From an uncultured Prevotellaceae bacterium (GTDB lineage Bacteria > Bacteroidota > Bacteroidia > Bacteroidales > Bacteroidaceae), in the NCBI GenBank assembly GCA_902776195.1, contig CACYPF010000006.1, positions 124,001-188,000 on the forward strand: a stretch of DNA of 64,000 bases, given 5' to 3'. Both the position numbers and the translations under genes were made by a program. Below the pieces are notes generated by a model. It was not told where the DNA came from. It worked only from the letters and a program-made list of their open reading frames with translations, and did no database searches. Positions 16,667-27,700 of this stretch are shown one piece after another (within the stretch, counting starts at the first letter, position 1; every line of letters begins with the position of its first letter).

Positions 16667-19495
16667 ATGAGACTTCAAAAATGGTTTGTTGCCGCACTGA
16701 TGATTATCAGTTCCGCAACGATGGTAGCTCAAGAGATGCAGTTGCCACCAATCCCCGTAGATCCAGCCGTACGTATCGGAAAGTTGGATAACGGGCTGAC
16801 TTATTACATCCGTCACAATGAGTACCCTGAGCATGTGGCAAACTTCTACATCGCCCAGCGTGTGGGTTCTATCAACGAGGATGAGTCACAGCGTGGACTT
16901 GCCCACTTCCTGGAGCACATGGCTTTCAACGGCTCTGAGCATTTCAAGGGCAATGGTATTATCGAATTCACCCGTTCCCTGGGTGTGGAGTTCGGCAGTG
17001 ACCTGAATGCCTATACGAGTATTGACCAGACGGTTTACCGTGTCTGTGACGTTCCCACCAAGCGTGCCACAGCCATTGACTCCTGTCTGCTGATCCTGAA
17101 AGACTGGTCGAATGGTCTTTCTCTGGAACCTGATGAGATTGACAAGGAGCGTGACGTGGTGCATAACGAGTGGCGTCTGGGCGAGGGACCTGACCAGCGT
17201 ATGCTGCAGCGTGCCCTGCCGAAGGTTTATCCCGGTTCTAAGTACGGTGAGCGTCTGCCTATCGGACTGATGTCAGTCATCGACAGTTTCAAGCCACAGA
17301 CCCTGCGAGCTTACTATCAGAAGTGGTATCGTCCTGACAACCAGGCTATCATTGTAGTCGGTGACGTGGATGTAGACCATATCGAGGCACAGATCAAGGA
17401 ACTTTTCGGTGGCATCAAGGTAGACCCCAATGCTCCGAAAGTGGTAGCGGAGGCTGTTCCAGACAACAAGGAGGCTATCTATGTTTACGAGAAGGACAAA
17501 GAGATGCAGATGGCTAATGTCTTCGTCATGATGAAGCATGATGCTACCAAGCCCGAGGAGAAAAACAGCATGGCATATCTCATCCAGGACTATGCGGTCA
17601 ATGTCATCTCACAGATGATCAACCAGCGCCTGTCGGAGATGACACAGGACGAGTCCTGCCCCTTCTTCCAGGGATTTGCCGATGACAGCAACTACCTGCT
17701 CTCAAGGACAAAGGACTGCTTCGAGTTGATTGGTATCCCCAAGGAGGGCAAGGAGATGGAGACCTTACAGGTGCTCTATCGCGAGGCTAGGCGTGTCCGT
17801 GATTTCGGTTTCACCGCTACAGAATATGAGCGTGCCAAGGCAGATTATCTGAGTGCCCTGGAGAAACGTTATACCAATCGTGACAAGCGTAAGAACGCAG
17901 AGTTCGGCAATGCCTATCGTGACCACTTCCTGGACAACGAGCCTATCCCTCCATTGGATGTGCTCTATCAGACCATGCAGATGATTGCCCCGAATATTCC
18001 TGTACAGGCAATCAACCAGATGTTGCCCGAGTTGATTACTCCTACCGACAGCAATCTCGTTGTCATGATCATGGCACAGGAGAAGGAGGGTAAGGTCTAT
18101 CCTACCGAGAAGGACATGGCTGCTGCTGTTGCCGCTGCCCGTGCGGAGAAGATCGAGGCTTATGTGGACAACGTGAAGAACGAGCCGTTAGTGGATGTCA
18201 CCAAGATACAGGCAGGTAAGATTGTCAGCGAGACAGAGAATAAGACACTCGGTTATAAGGAGCTGAAACTCTCTAACGGTGCTACCGTCATACTGAAGAA
18301 GACTGACTTCAAGGATGACGAGGTGCAGATGCAGGCATTTGCCAAGGGCGGTAAGTCGCTCTATGGTGCTGCCGACTATACCAATCTGAAGGTGTTCGAT
18401 CAGGTAATTGGTATTAGTGGACTGGGTAACTTCTCCAGCAACGAGTTGCAGAAGGCACTCGCCGGTAAGGAGTGTAATGCTGACGCAACACTTGGTAACA
18501 CCCGTCAGTATGTCACCGCTCACTCTACACCAAAGGATCTGGAGACGATGATGCAGATGCAGTACCTGTATTTCACCAATATCAATAAGGACGAAAAGCA
18601 GATGCAGAACCTCATGACACAGCTTGACATGGCGCTGAAGAACAAGTCGCTGTCACCAGATGCGGTGTTCTCTGACTCACTGGCTTCCACCATGTATGCT
18701 CATAACCCTCGTTTCACACAGCTTGACGTGAAGGACCTGAAGGACATCAACTACGACCGTATCCTGGAGATTGCCAAGGATCGTTTCAAGAATGCTGGAC
18801 AGTTTACCTTCATCTTCTGTGGTAATTTTGACGAGCAGACACTCCGTCCGCTGATTGAACAATACATCGCTTCCCTGCCAGCTACCAAAGCGAAGGAAGA
18901 GGACTTCAATGAGATGATGACACTTGCCAAGGGGAAGGTCGTCAATCAGTTCAAGGTGAAGACAGAGTCACCTAAAGCTACAGCTTTTGAGATATGGTAT
19001 GCCGATGTACCTTATACCCTTGAGAATATGGTGAAGATTGACGCAGTGGGACAGGTGCTCTCTATGATTTACCTGAAGACCATCCGTGAGGACGAGAGTG
19101 CCGCATACTCTTGTGGTGCGTATGGCCGTTTCAACCTGAGCAGTAAGCAACCTAAAGCAATGCTGCAGGCTTACTGCCCGATGAACCCCGATAAGTCGGA
19201 ACTGGCTGTCCGTCTGTTGCATGAGGGTATTGCCAATATGGCAAAGAAGGTGGATGCCGATCAGCTCGCTAAGGTGAAGGAGTATATGCTGAAACAGATT
19301 GACGTGGATGCTAAGACCAACAGTTACTGGGTGGGCACCATCACTACTTTCAAAGACTACGGAATGGATGTTCACACAGACTACAAGAAGGCGGTTGAGG
19401 CTCTGACAGTAGAGAATGTTCGTGATTTCCTGAACAATGTCATCTTGAAGAGTGGCAACCATACAGAGGTTATCATGACCCCAGAGGCAAAATAA
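16667..19495 (+). CDS. M16 family zinc peptidase (pitrilysin type), secreted
   Basis: 942 aa from the ATG at 16667, which begins a clear signal peptide (ending SSATMVAQ). The inverted zinc motif HFLEH is at residues 80-84, and the third ligand is the Glu 77 residues on (about 161, in DKERDVVHNEW). A second, inactive-type M16 half starts at about residue 540 (LKLSNGATVILKKTDFKDDEV), the usual two-lobed clamshell of about 940 aa in Bacteroidetes. It probably degrades peptides in the periplasm or outer membrane. A strong hairpin terminator follows, and the gene appears to be monocistronic. Confidence 0.93.
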   Translation: MRLQKWFVAALMIISSATMVAQEMQLPPIPVDPAVRIGKLDNGLTYYIRHNEYPEHVANFYIAQRVGSINEDESQRGLAHFLEHMAFNGSEHFKGNGIIEFTRSLGVEFGSDLNAYTSIDQTVYRVCDVPTKRATAIDSCLLILKDWSNGLSLEPDEIDKERDVVHNEWRLGEGPDQRMLQRALPKVYPGSKYGERLPIGLMSVIDSFKPQTLRAYYQKWYRPDNQAIIVVGDVDVDHIEAQIKELFGGIKVDPNAPKVVAEAVPDNKEAIYVYEKDKEMQMANVFVMMKHDATKPEEKNSMAYLIQDYAVNVISQMINQRLSEMTQDESCPFFQGFADDSNYLLSRTKDCFELIGIPKEGKEMETLQVLYREARRVRDFGFTATEYERAKADYLSALEKRYTNRDKRKNAEFGNAYRDHFLDNEPIPPLDVLYQTMQMIAPNIPVQAINQMLPELITPTDSNLVVMIMAQEKEGKVYPTEKDMAAAVAAARAEKIEAYVDNVKNEPLVDVTKIQAGKIVSETENKTLGYKELKLSNGATVILKKTDFKDDEVQMQAFAKGGKSLYGAADYTNLKVFDQVIGISGLGNFSSNELQKALAGKECNADATLGNTRQYVTAHSTPKDLETMMQMQYLYFTNINKDEKQMQNLMTQLDMALKNKSLSPDAVFSDSLASTMYAHNPRFTQLDVKDLKDINYDRILEIAKDRFKNAGQFTFIFCGNFDEQTLRPLIEQYIASLPATKAKEEDFNEMMTLAKGKVVNQFKVKTESPKATAFEIWYADVPYTLENMVKIDAVGQVLSMIYLKTIREDESAAYSCGAYGRFNLSSKQPKAMLQAYCPMNPDKSELAVRLLHEGIANMAKKVDADQLAKVKEYMLKQIDVDAKTNSYWVGTITTFKDYGMDVHTDYKKAVEALTVENVRDFLNNVILKSGNHTEVIMTPEAK

Positions 19496-19515
19496 CCAAC
19501 CTCACTTCATAACCC

Positions 19516-19553
19516 AAACGGCTTGTTTCGTAAAGAAGCAAGCCGTTTTATTT
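19516..19553 (+). terminator. Rho-independent terminator after the M16 peptidase gene
   Basis: The stem AAACGGCTTG (19516-19525) pairs with CAAGCCGTTT (19539-19548) around a 13-nt loop, followed by TATTTTG. Confidence 0.88.
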
Positions 19554-19574
19554 TGTCATGTCGCAAAAACTCCG

Positions 19575-19582
19575 TACCTTTG
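19575..19582 (+). promoter_or_regulatory. -7 element (TACCTTTG) of metK
   Basis: TACCTTTG matches TAnnTTTG, 30 bp before the metK ATG. I saw no SAM riboswitch fold in the short leader. Confidence 0.6.
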
Positions 19583-19611
19583 TAGTCTGAAAATATATAA
19601 AGTATAGAAAT

Positions 19612-20871
19612 ATGTCATATTTATTCTCATCAGAATCCGTATCAGAAGGGCATCCTGACAAGGTTGCCGACCAGATTAGTGATGCTATCCTTGACCAGTT
19701 TCTCGCCTATGACGAGCATGCCCGTGTCGCCTGCGAGACATTTGTGACAACAGGACAGGTGGTTATCATGGGTGAAGTGCGTAGTGAGGTGTATATCGAC
19801 CTCCAGACGATTGCCCGCAATACCATCAAGAAAATCGGCTATACGAAGGCAGAGTACCAGTTTGACGGTAATTCCTGCGGTATCCTGACGGCTATCCATG
19901 AGCAGAGCGAGGATATCAACCGGGGTGTCGACCGTGAAGAAGATGAGGACCAGGGAGCAGGTGACCAGGGCATGATGTTCGGCTATGCCACGACCGAGAC
20001 AGAGAGCCTGATGCCAGTGTCACTCGACCTTGCCCATCTGCTGATGAGCACCCTTGCGGAGATCCGTAAGGAGGGAAAACAAATGACGTACCTGCGACCT
20101 GATGCGAAGAGTCAGGTGACTATCCAATATAGCGACGAGGGCATCCCCGAGCGTATCGACACCATCGTAGTCTCTACCCAGCATGACGAGTTCGACACTG
20201 ATGACGAACGCATGCTTCAGCGTATCAAAGCCGATGTCATCAACATCCTGATACCACGCGTGAAGGAGAAGATCCACTCACAGAAGGTGCTGGCACTCTT
20301 TGGGGACGATATCAAATATTATGTCAACCCGACAGGTAAGTTCGTCATTGGCGGTCCCCATGGAGACACTGGTCTGACGGGTCGTAAGATTATCGTTGAT
20401 ACCTATGGTGGAAAGGGTGCCCATGGTGGAGGTGCTTTCTCTGGAAAGGACTCTTCGAAGGTAGACCGCTCCGCAGCATATGCGGCACGTCATATTGCCA
20501 AGAACATGGTGGCTGCTGGTGTTGCTGACGAGATGCTGGTGCAGATCAGTTATGCCATCGGTGTGACAGAACCCATGAATATCTATGTGAATACCTATGG
20601 TCGTTCCAAGGTGCAGATGACCGACGGAGAGATAGCCAAGAAGATAGAACAACTCTTCGACCTGCGTCCGAAAGCCATTGAGCGCTCCTTGAAACTGCGT
20701 CAGCCCATGTATCTGGAGACAGCTGCTTATGGTCACATGGGACGGCAGTGTGAGGTGGTAAAGAAAACGTTCAGCAGTCGCTACCACGAGACTAAGACGA
20801 TGGATGTCGAGTTATTCACATGGGAGAAACTCGACCGTGTAGAAGATATCAAACAAGCATTCGGACTATAA
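19612..20871 (+). CDS. metK: S-adenosylmethionine synthetase
   Basis: 419 aa, in the normal size range. It makes SAM from methionine and ATP. It has the N-terminal [22 protein letters not shown] with the ATP and Mg binding residues, the hexapeptide-like [12 protein letters not shown], and the P-loop-like [17 protein letters not shown]. It stands at the head of a run through DUF4271 and hemD. Confidence 0.98.
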   Translation: MSYLFSSESVSEGHPDKVADQISDAILDQFLAYDEHARVACETFVTTGQVVIMGEVRSEVYIDLQTIARNTIKKIGYTKAEYQFDGNSCGILTAIHEQSEDINRGVDREEDEDQGAGDQGMMFGYATTETESLMPVSLDLAHLLMSTLAEIRKEGKQMTYLRPDAKSQVTIQYSDEGIPERIDTIVVSTQHDEFDTDDERMLQRIKADVINILIPRVKEKIHSQKVLALFGDDIKYYVNPTGKFVIGGPHGDTGLTGRKIIVDTYGGKGAHGGGAFSGKDSSKVDRSAAYAARHIAKNMVAAGVADEMLVQISYAIGVTEPMNIYVNTYGRSKVQMTDGEIAKKIEQLFDLRPKAIERSLKLRQPMYLETAAYGHMGRQCEVVKKTFSSRYHETKTMDVELFTWEKLDRVEDIKQAFGL

Positions 20872-21891
20872 TTGCTTCAACAAGACTCCATACCATCATC
20901 ACCAGCGGCAGTACAAGAAGGTGACTCTGTCGTCGTACAACACCGGCCGCTGACTCCTGCTCAAGTATTGAGCTGGCTACCCCGTGATGCGACTCCTGCC
21001 CAACAGGACTCTGCCATCCAGTCACGTTTCAAACCAGGAGAGATACATTGGAGTGAGCATCCCGATACCCTCCATCTTCCAGGACATCCACCTGGTGTCG
21101 ACTTAATGAATGCAGAACTGCCCCAATACTATAGAGAGGGGTATTTCTCAAAAGATTCTATGTTCCATCCAGAAATACAGGGAGGGCGTATAGGAGTAGC
21201 GGGCGACCCCGTCCCCTACAGGGTGCATAATGACAACGTGATAACCTCTTTATTGCTGGCATGTTTCCTGATTTCTGTGTTTGCTTTTGCTAATGCGAAA
21301 CATTTTATCTTGAGGGAGGCAAAAAATTTCTTCTATGTACCTCGTGAGGGAAGAACTGATTTCTCAGAAACAAGTAGTGAGTTGCACTTTCAAGTGTTTT
21401 TAGTATGTATTACTTGTCTTTTGGTTGCGCTTCTTTTCTATTTCTATACGCTACAAAATATTGGCGAAACTTTTGTCCTCCGTTCGCAATACACGCTGAT
21501 TACGATTTATTTGGGTATAGTTATAGTCTTTTTCTTGTTGAAAATGGGACTATATACATTGGCTAATCTTGTGTTTTTTGATGGTAAAAGAAATCAACAA
21601 TGGATCAGGTCTCTTTTGTTCATTAGCTCGGTAGAGGGGGTCTTACTTTTCCCTTCCGTTTTGATAGGTGGGTACCTTGAGTTAGACATAGAAAAAGTCA
21701 TTGTTTATGTGACCATAGTACTGATTTTTGTTAAAATACTAACGATTTATAAGTGTTATGTCATCTTTTTCCGTCGAAATGTCGTTCGTTTGCAGATTAT
21801 TTTGTACTTTTGCACCCTCGAAATAGTACCCTTGCTCGCTTTGTGGGGCGTGCTTGTCATGACAGCGAATAATTTAAAAATCAATTTTTAG
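20872..21891 (+). CDS. DUF4271 domain-containing inner-membrane protein
   Basis: 339 aa. The proposed TTG start at 20872 follows the metK TAA with no gap; no ATG occurs until deep in the protein (about residue 79). Residues 1-120 are soluble and rich in Pro/Gln. From about 125 there are five to six hydrophobic helices (VITSLLLACFLISVFAFA; FLVCITCLLVALLFYFYTL; ITIYLGIVIVFFLLKMGLY; near the end LYFCTLEIVPLLALWGVLV). Function is unknown. The fixed position directly before hemD in Bacteroidetes is the main clue. A possible internal promoter (TACTTTTG, 21805-21812) may serve hemD. Confidence 0.8.
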   Translation: MLQQDSIPSSPAAVQEGDSVVVQHRPLTPAQVLSWLPRDATPAQQDSAIQSRFKPGEIHWSEHPDTLHLPGHPPGVDLMNAELPQYYREGYFSKDSMFHPEIQGGRIGVAGDPVPYRVHNDNVITSLLLACFLISVFAFANAKHFILREAKNFFYVPREGRTDFSETSSELHFQVFLVCITCLLVALLFYFYTLQNIGETFVLRSQYTLITIYLGIVIVFFLLKMGLYTLANLVFFDGKRNQQWIRSLLFISSVEGVLLFPSVLIGGYLELDIEKVIVYVTIVLIFVKILTIYKCYVIFFRRNVVRLQIILYFCTLEIVPLLALWGVLVMTANNLKINF

Positions 21892-21900
21892 GACACAAAA

Positions 21901-22650
21901 ATGATAAAGAAGATTCTGGTTTCTCAGCCAAAGCCATCCAGTGAGAAGTCACCCTATTATGACATTGCTGAAAAGTATGGATTGGAATTGATTTTCCGTC
22001 CATTCATCAAGGTAGAGGGAATCACGGCAAAGGAGTTTCGCGCACAGAAGGTGAATATCCTTGACTATACAGCTATTGTGTTCACTTCACGCCATGCGAT
22101 AGACCATTTCTTTACGTTGGCAAAGGAGTTGCGTGTAGCAATCCCTGAGGATATGAAGTATTTTTGTGTGACGGAGACCATCTCGCTCTATATTCAGAAA
22201 TATGTGCAATATCGTAAGCGCAAGGTGTTCTTTGGAACAACGGGTAAGATTGATGATCTGATTCCCACCATGGTCAAGCACAAGCAGGAGAGATATTTGG
22301 TGCCAATGAGTGATGTCCACAATGATAGCGTGACAAACATGCTGGATGCTAAGAAGTTGCAGCATCAGGAATGTGTTATGTATCGTACGGTAAGCAATGA
22401 TTTCACTCCAGAGGAAGTTAAGTCTTTTGACTATGATATGCTGATTTTCTTTAGTCCTTCGGGAATAGAGTCATTGACTAAGAATTTCCCAGACTTCAAA
22501 CAAGACAAGATAGCTATAGCTACCTTTGGTCCTTCTACCGCAAAGGCTGTGAAGGATGCAGGCTTGCGCTTGGACTTGGAGGCTCCGTCAGAGAAATATC
22601 CTTCTATGACCAGCGCTTTGCAGGATTTCTTGCAGAACAAACAAAAATAG
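21901..22650 (+). CDS. hemD: Uroporphyrinogen-III synthase
   Basis: 249 aa; cyclises hydroxymethylbilane to uroporphyrinogen III in tetrapyrrole synthesis. The family is poorly conserved, but the two-domain HemD pattern is visible: AIVFTSRHAIDHFF in domain 1, and CVMYRTVSND, MLIFFSPSGIESLTKNFP and IATFGPSTAKAVKDAGLRLDLEAPSEKYPSM in domain 2. It starts 9 bp after DUF4271 and is followed by rnpA, the usual Bacteroidetes order. Confidence 0.9.
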   Translation: MIKKILVSQPKPSSEKSPYYDIAEKYGLELIFRPFIKVEGITAKEFRAQKVNILDYTAIVFTSRHAIDHFFTLAKELRVAIPEDMKYFCVTETISLYIQKYVQYRKRKVFFGTTGKIDDLIPTMVKHKQERYLVPMSDVHNDSVTNMLDAKKLQHQECVMYRTVSNDFTPEEVKSFDYDMLIFFSPSGIESLTKNFPDFKQDKIAIATFGPSTAKAVKDAGLRLDLEAPSEKYPSMTSALQDFLQNKQK

Positions 22651-22663
22651 TATACTCATTGCT

Positions 22664-23056
22664 ATGGCAGCCCATACGCTCACAAAGCGGGAACGGTTGT
22701 GTAGTAAGAAACTCACAGATCGTCTCTTCAATGGAGCAGGCAGCCTCTCCATGGCAGCTTACCCTGTGCGGGTGGTATGGATGGAGGAAGAACGGGAGAC
22801 ACAAGAGTCACCAGTACAGGTACTGTTCAGTGTCTCAAAACGTCATTTTAAGCATGCTGTGAAGCGTAACCGTGTCAAACGGCAATTGCGTGAGGCTTAT
22901 CGACTTGCCAAGCAACCGGTCTATGATAAATTAGAGGAAACCCCTGGGCGTACTCTTACGATGGCATTTATCTGGCTTGCCGATGAGTTATACAGCTCAG
23001 CGGAAGTGGCTGACAGAATGGGAAAACTGATTCAGCGAATGGTAGAGAGACTATGA
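22664..23056 (+). CDS. rnpA: Ribonuclease P protein component
   Basis: 130 aa. The RNR signature [20 protein letters not shown] is clear, flanked by a family N-terminus ([18 protein letters not shown]). The protein helps the RNase P RNA mature tRNA 5' ends. It overlaps yidD by four bases (ATGA), the common rnpA-yidD coupling. It sits with hemD and tyrS rather than with rpmH. Confidence 0.96.
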   Translation: MAAHTLTKRERLCSKKLTDRLFNGAGSLSMAAYPVRVVWMEEERETQESPVQVLFSVSKRHFKHAVKRNRVKRQLREAYRLAKQPVYDKLEETPGRTLTMAFIWLADELYSSAEVADRMGKLIQRMVERL

Positions 23057-23295
23057 GACGTGTCTTACATTTGTTATCTCATGTAATATCGTGGGTATTG
23101 GTGCTCCCTATCCGTTTCTACCAGACAGCGATCTCTCCCTATACACCACCTTCTTGCCGTTTCACACCCACTTGTAGTGAGTACGCACGGCAGGCATTGC
23201 TGAAGCATGGTCCCGTCAAAGGATTGTATCTCGCCATCAGACGCTTGTTAAGGTGTCATCCATGGGGCGGTAGCGGTTACGATCCAGTACCCTAG
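23053..23295 (+). CDS. yidD: Membrane protein insertion efficiency factor YidD
   Basis: 80 aa, the family size. Conserved core: [29 protein letters not shown] and [17 protein letters not shown]. It assists YidC in membrane insertion. Its start overlaps the rnpA stop. Confidence 0.97.
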   Translation: MRRVLHLLSHVISWVLVLPIRFYQTAISPYTPPSCRFTPTCSEYARQALLKHGPVKGLYLAIRRLLRCHPWGGSGYDPVP

Positions 23296-23300
23296 CCTGT

Positions 23301-23360
23301 CATCTAGAATCATCTAGAGAAATCTAGAACGTTCTAGAACATTCTAGAAAAATATAGAGA
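23301..23360. repeat. Six-unit 10-bp TCTAGA tandem array before tyrS
   Basis: Units in register: CATCTAGAAT, CATCTAGAGA, AATCTAGAAC, GTTCTAGAAC, ATTCTAGAAA, AATATAGAGA. Units 3-4 form a perfect 16-bp palindrome (23323-23338, TCTAGAACGTTCTAGA). The period equals one DNA turn. It occupies most of the 85-bp gap between yidD and tyrS. Confidence 0.9.
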
Positions 23361-23380
23361 AAAATAAAATAAAAATAGAA

Positions 23381-24679
23381 ATGAAAAAGAATTTTGTAGA
23401 AGAACTTCGCTGGCGCGGTATGCTGGCACAGATGATGCCAGGAACAGAGGAACTGCTCCAGAAAGAAATGGTAACAGCCTATCTGGGTACTGACCCGACG
23501 GCTGACTCTTTGCATATTGGGCATTTGTGTGGTATCATGATGCTGCGTCACTTGCAGCGTTGTGGTCATAAACCCATTATCCTGGTAGGTGGTGCTACGG
23601 GTATGATTGGTGACCCTTCTGGTAAGAGTCAGGAGCGTAACCTGCTGAATGACGAGACCCTGCGTCATAACCAGGAGTGCATCAAGAAACAGGTGGCTAA
23701 ATTCCTTGATTTCGAGTCGAAGGATGCGAATGCTGCTGTGATGGTGAATAACTATGACTGGATGAAAGACTTCACCTTCCTTGACTTTGCCCGTGAGGTG
23801 GGTAAGCATATCACTGTCAACTATATGATGGCAAAGGAAAGTGTACAGCAGCGCCTGAACGGTACGGCTCGTGACGGTCTTTCCTTCACAGAGTTCACTT
23901 ATCAGCTTTTGCAAGGTTACGATTTTCTGTACCTCTATCAGCACTATGGAGTGAAGCTGCAGTTAGGTGGTAATGACCAGTGGGGTAATATGACGACAGG
24001 TACAGAACTGATTCGCCGTACCTTAGGTAACGAGGTAGAGACCTTTGCCCTTACCTGTCCGCTGATTACGAAGAGTGACGGCAAGAAGTTCGGTAAGACG
24101 GAAAGTGGAAACATCTGGCTTGATCCCGCTCGTACTACTCCTTATAAGTTCTATCAGTTCTGGCTCAATGTCAGTGATGAGGACGCAGAGCGTTATATCA
24201 AGATTTTCACCTCTTTGGAGAAAGAGACCATCGATGCCCTCGTCGAGGAGCATAAGCAGGATCCGGGTCGCCGTGTACTGCAGAAGCGTCTTGCCGAGGA
24301 GGTGACCGTCATGGTTCACTCACAGGAGGCACTCGACACTGCCATCGAGGCTTCCAGCATTCTGTTCGGCAAATCGACCAAAGAGGGACTGGAGAAACTC
24401 GACGAGCAGACTTTCCTCGATGTTTTCGATGGTGTTCCCCAGTTTGAGGTTTCCAAGGACCAGTTAGGGCAGCCCGCCATTGAGCTGCTGACCACAGTGG
24501 CTCCTGTCTTCCCCTCCAAGGGTGAGATGCGTAAGATGGTGCAGGGTGGCGGTGTCTCACTGAACAAAGAGAAACTGACCGACCAGAACCGTCCTGTGAC
24601 TGCCGACGACCTGATAGACGGGAAGTATCTGTTGGCACAGAAGGGTAAGAAAAATTATTACCTGCTGATTGTGAAATAA
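23381..24679 (+). CDS. tyrS: Tyrosyl-tRNA synthetase
   Basis: 432 aa class I enzyme, normal length. It has [13 protein letters not shown] (HIGH at 45-48), the Tyr-binding [11 protein letters not shown], the KMSKS-equivalent [11 protein letters not shown], and a C-terminal S4-like RNA-binding domain ([19 protein letters not shown]). No -7 element is obvious in the leader, so it may be read through from rnpA-yidD. Confidence 0.98.
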   Translation: MKKNFVEELRWRGMLAQMMPGTEELLQKEMVTAYLGTDPTADSLHIGHLCGIMMLRHLQRCGHKPIILVGGATGMIGDPSGKSQERNLLNDETLRHNQECIKKQVAKFLDFESKDANAAVMVNNYDWMKDFTFLDFAREVGKHITVNYMMAKESVQQRLNGTARDGLSFTEFTYQLLQGYDFLYLYQHYGVKLQLGGNDQWGNMTTGTELIRRTLGNEVETFALTCPLITKSDGKKFGKTESGNIWLDPARTTPYKFYQFWLNVSDEDAERYIKIFTSLEKETIDALVEEHKQDPGRRVLQKRLAEEVTVMVHSQEALDTAIEASSILFGKSTKEGLEKLDEQTFLDVFDGVPQFEVSKDQLGQPAIELLTTVAPVFPSKGEMRKMVQGGGVSLNKEKLTDQNRPVTADDLIDGKYLLAQKGKKNYYLLIVK

Positions 24680-24691
24680 GAATAACTCATA

Positions 24692-24731
24692 AAAACTGCC
24701 GTCATCTTGCGAAAAAGATGGCGGCAGTTTT
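24692..24731. terminator. Bidirectional hairpin terminator between tyrS and the 2089-aa gene
   Basis: AAAACTGCCGTCATCTT (24692-24708) pairs with AAGATGGCGGCAGTTTT (24715-24731) with one G:T-type mismatch. Flanking A and T runs let it work on both strands for the two convergent genes. Confidence 0.88.
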
Positions 24732-24748
24732 CTGTTAGATAGAAGTGA

Positions 24749-27700
24749 TTACTTGACGACTATCTTCTTTCCGTTTCTGATGTAGACACCCTTTGGAAGG
24801 TTCTGTCGCTTGCCGACATTCACACCAGAGAGGGTATAGGTGGCGTTGTTGTTGGTCACATGCCGCTTCTCTACGACTACCATGCCTGTGCCGTCGTCAA
24901 TCTTGAACGACAGTTCCACAATGTCACTGTCAACATAGCCAGGGGCACTGGCAACAGCCTTGATGACCAGATTGGAAGTGAGGAGGATAGGACTGCTATA
25001 CGTCCTGACGTCATTACCCGTGCTGCATGGGCAAGAGCCGTCAAGTGTATAGAGGATCGTTGCTTCAGGTAATTCACACGACAGTTCTATCTCGATACCT
25101 TCAGGATAAGCCTGACTTGGAGCATAGTTTGACTCTGGCATCGGACATACGAAACCAAGGGCATCACGTACCTGAACGACAGTTGTAGCCGTTACGTCTG
25201 GATCGTCTGCCATCTGCAGTACCACAGCGGTAGTGCCTTGAGCCTCACCAGTAATGATAAGACTGGCTTTACCCTCGCTGTTGAGTGTCAGTTCGGTGGC
25301 ATTGACAGATGCAACCATCTCACCCAGCACTTTCACATTCACCTTCTTGCCTGCAGCAGCGGCACCGGGCAGTGCCTGGATTGTCATCTCATAGCCTTCA
25401 CCATAGATCACGTTGGCTGTCTCTGGAGTCTGGATCTGTTCTACAGTCTCCTTCACAGTGAACTCCTGACTGAAGACATCACCCATCTGGACATTGGCAT
25501 AGCTCTCGACAGTTCCCTTTACCGTCAGCAATATCTTACCACCAATAGTCAGCTTCTCTGTAGGAACGAAGCGTACTTTCTGAGTGAGTTTAGACTCTTC
25601 GCTCAGTCCTTCTGCGTCAATCAGTTCGACAGTACCAGCCATCACGTTACCGTCTTTCATCACCACGATGTTGCTGCTCGTCAGTGTCGATGCCAACATA
25701 TACTTGTCGAAACTTACCTGAACACCAGTCTGGGTAGCCTTGACATCATTCACTACAGGACGTGACAACTGCTTCATACCCTGGTTGACATCGAGCTGTG
25801 GAGGAGGTACTGGCAGCCAGTCAGAGTATTCGGTCTGGTAACCTTCCTTCTCGTACTTCACTTGCCAGAGACCTGTTGGCACCATCCAGCCGTATTCACC
25901 GTTCTCGTCGGTCACCTGCGGGTTCACCTGGTCGTAGTTCTCAGCATCCCACATCGTCACCTTGTCTTCATCCTCACCAAAGATATTCTTCACAGTCGTC
26001 TTATAGAATACGGTGGTAGTAGCACCCTCTAAGCGGTTGCTCTCCACACCCTCATAGACGAAGCCAGACGGGTCGAGTGTCGGGTCGGTTTCAGGATACT
26101 TAGGCTCCTTCGGACGCTTGGGCCATTCAGGACAGTTGCCCTTATTCTTGCATTTCGGACAGTCACCGGTTTTCTTACAATTATTCTTTTCTTCGCATTT
26201 TCTCATCAACAGATTGCTCATGTTTTCTACGAAAGTATACTCATTCTTATAATCCTCCATAAAAACATACGATCCGTATAATGAAGCAAGTGTAGAGGCA
26301 GCAGTTGCTGCAAAGGAGGCAACAGCAGGTGCCGCAGTAGCAGGATTTGTTGCTCCAAAAAGAGACACATAAGACAAATGAAGGGAAGTGATTGCTGTAG
26401 ACATTAATAAGATGAATTGAGAAGCAGTCTCATCAGCCAATTCGGCGGCACGGAACCGAATCTCACGGTTATCACACTCAGGATGGCTTTTAAAGTATTC
26501 CTGAATACCAGCGTTCATGCCATAAGAATTACCTATCATCTCACCAAATGTCGCTGCATCCTTAGCTAAACTTGCTACACTAACAGCAAAGCCTAACTTG
26601 GATATATATTTCAAATTCTTTGATATCCAGTCACAAGCGGCTTTAGAATCTTTTGCCAATTCTAGTTTCATCGCAGTTAACACCCATTTAAGAGTTGGTA
26701 AAGATTCCCATGTCTTTCTCTCTGCTTCAACTGCTATTTCCAAACTTTTAATAGTGGCTTCTGCACCCTCAGACCATAAACCAACTGCGCCTCCAATATT
26801 ATCAAGTGCAGTTCCTATTTTATTAGCAAGATCCAAGAGTTCATTAGAGAGGGAAAGGATTGTACTTCCAGTACTACTCCTTCTCGTTGCGGAAGGTATA
26901 TTGTCTAATGAGACTGTAATTTTCAGATTCTTTTCAAGATTAACAATGATGACATTTTCAGGATTCGAGAGTAGGAAGTATATTTTAGAACCGTCATCCA
27001 TATCTATACTATTGTAGCCGTCTTTTTCCAACGATTCTGCAGTCATCCCTTGGGCAGTTTCGAAGTTGATGCCCTTGGTAATCTCGCCCAGTTGGTTCAA
27101 TGCCTTAGAGAAAGTTTTTTTCATTTCCTCTTTTAAATTGGCAAGGTCAGCATTCTCCTTTAGGAATTGGTCAGCATCCTCCAAGGCTTTATCTACATCT
27201 ACAGGTGTATTATCGTTGTCGATGACGATACCCAGCCTTTGGTTGATTTCACGTTGCAGAGTCTCATATTCCGTTGCGTCAAATGGAACATTATTCTCTG
27301 ATGCGATTCTCGCTTCCTCCAGCAAAGACTTTGATCTTGCAAGCAATTTCTCTAAAACAGGATCCATTTCTTCCTGCATCAGGTCATAGTACTGGAATGA
27401 CTTATCAAATTCTGCTCTTGAACCAATGGAGTCTTTGTAGTAGTAAGGCTCTACCATCACCGTCTTAGGCAGTGAGCGGGTGTTGAACTTCTCGTAGGCT
27501 ATCCAGCGGTTCTTGCGCTCATTATAGTGCGCCATGGTCACGCGCTCCTCTGCGTCTGGACCGTCTGTTCCGATATAGACAGCTACCGCATAGACCTTCT
27601 CGGGACTGTTGTCGGAGAGGTTCACCTCAAAGGTGAAGTCGGTGTTATAACCCTCTTGGTTCGAGAAACCATAACTTGCCGGATAAGCACGGTTGTCTAC

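Noticed and set aside
19582-19611. SAM riboswitch before metK
   Set aside because: The leader is only about 25 nt after the -7 element; no aptamer fold fits.
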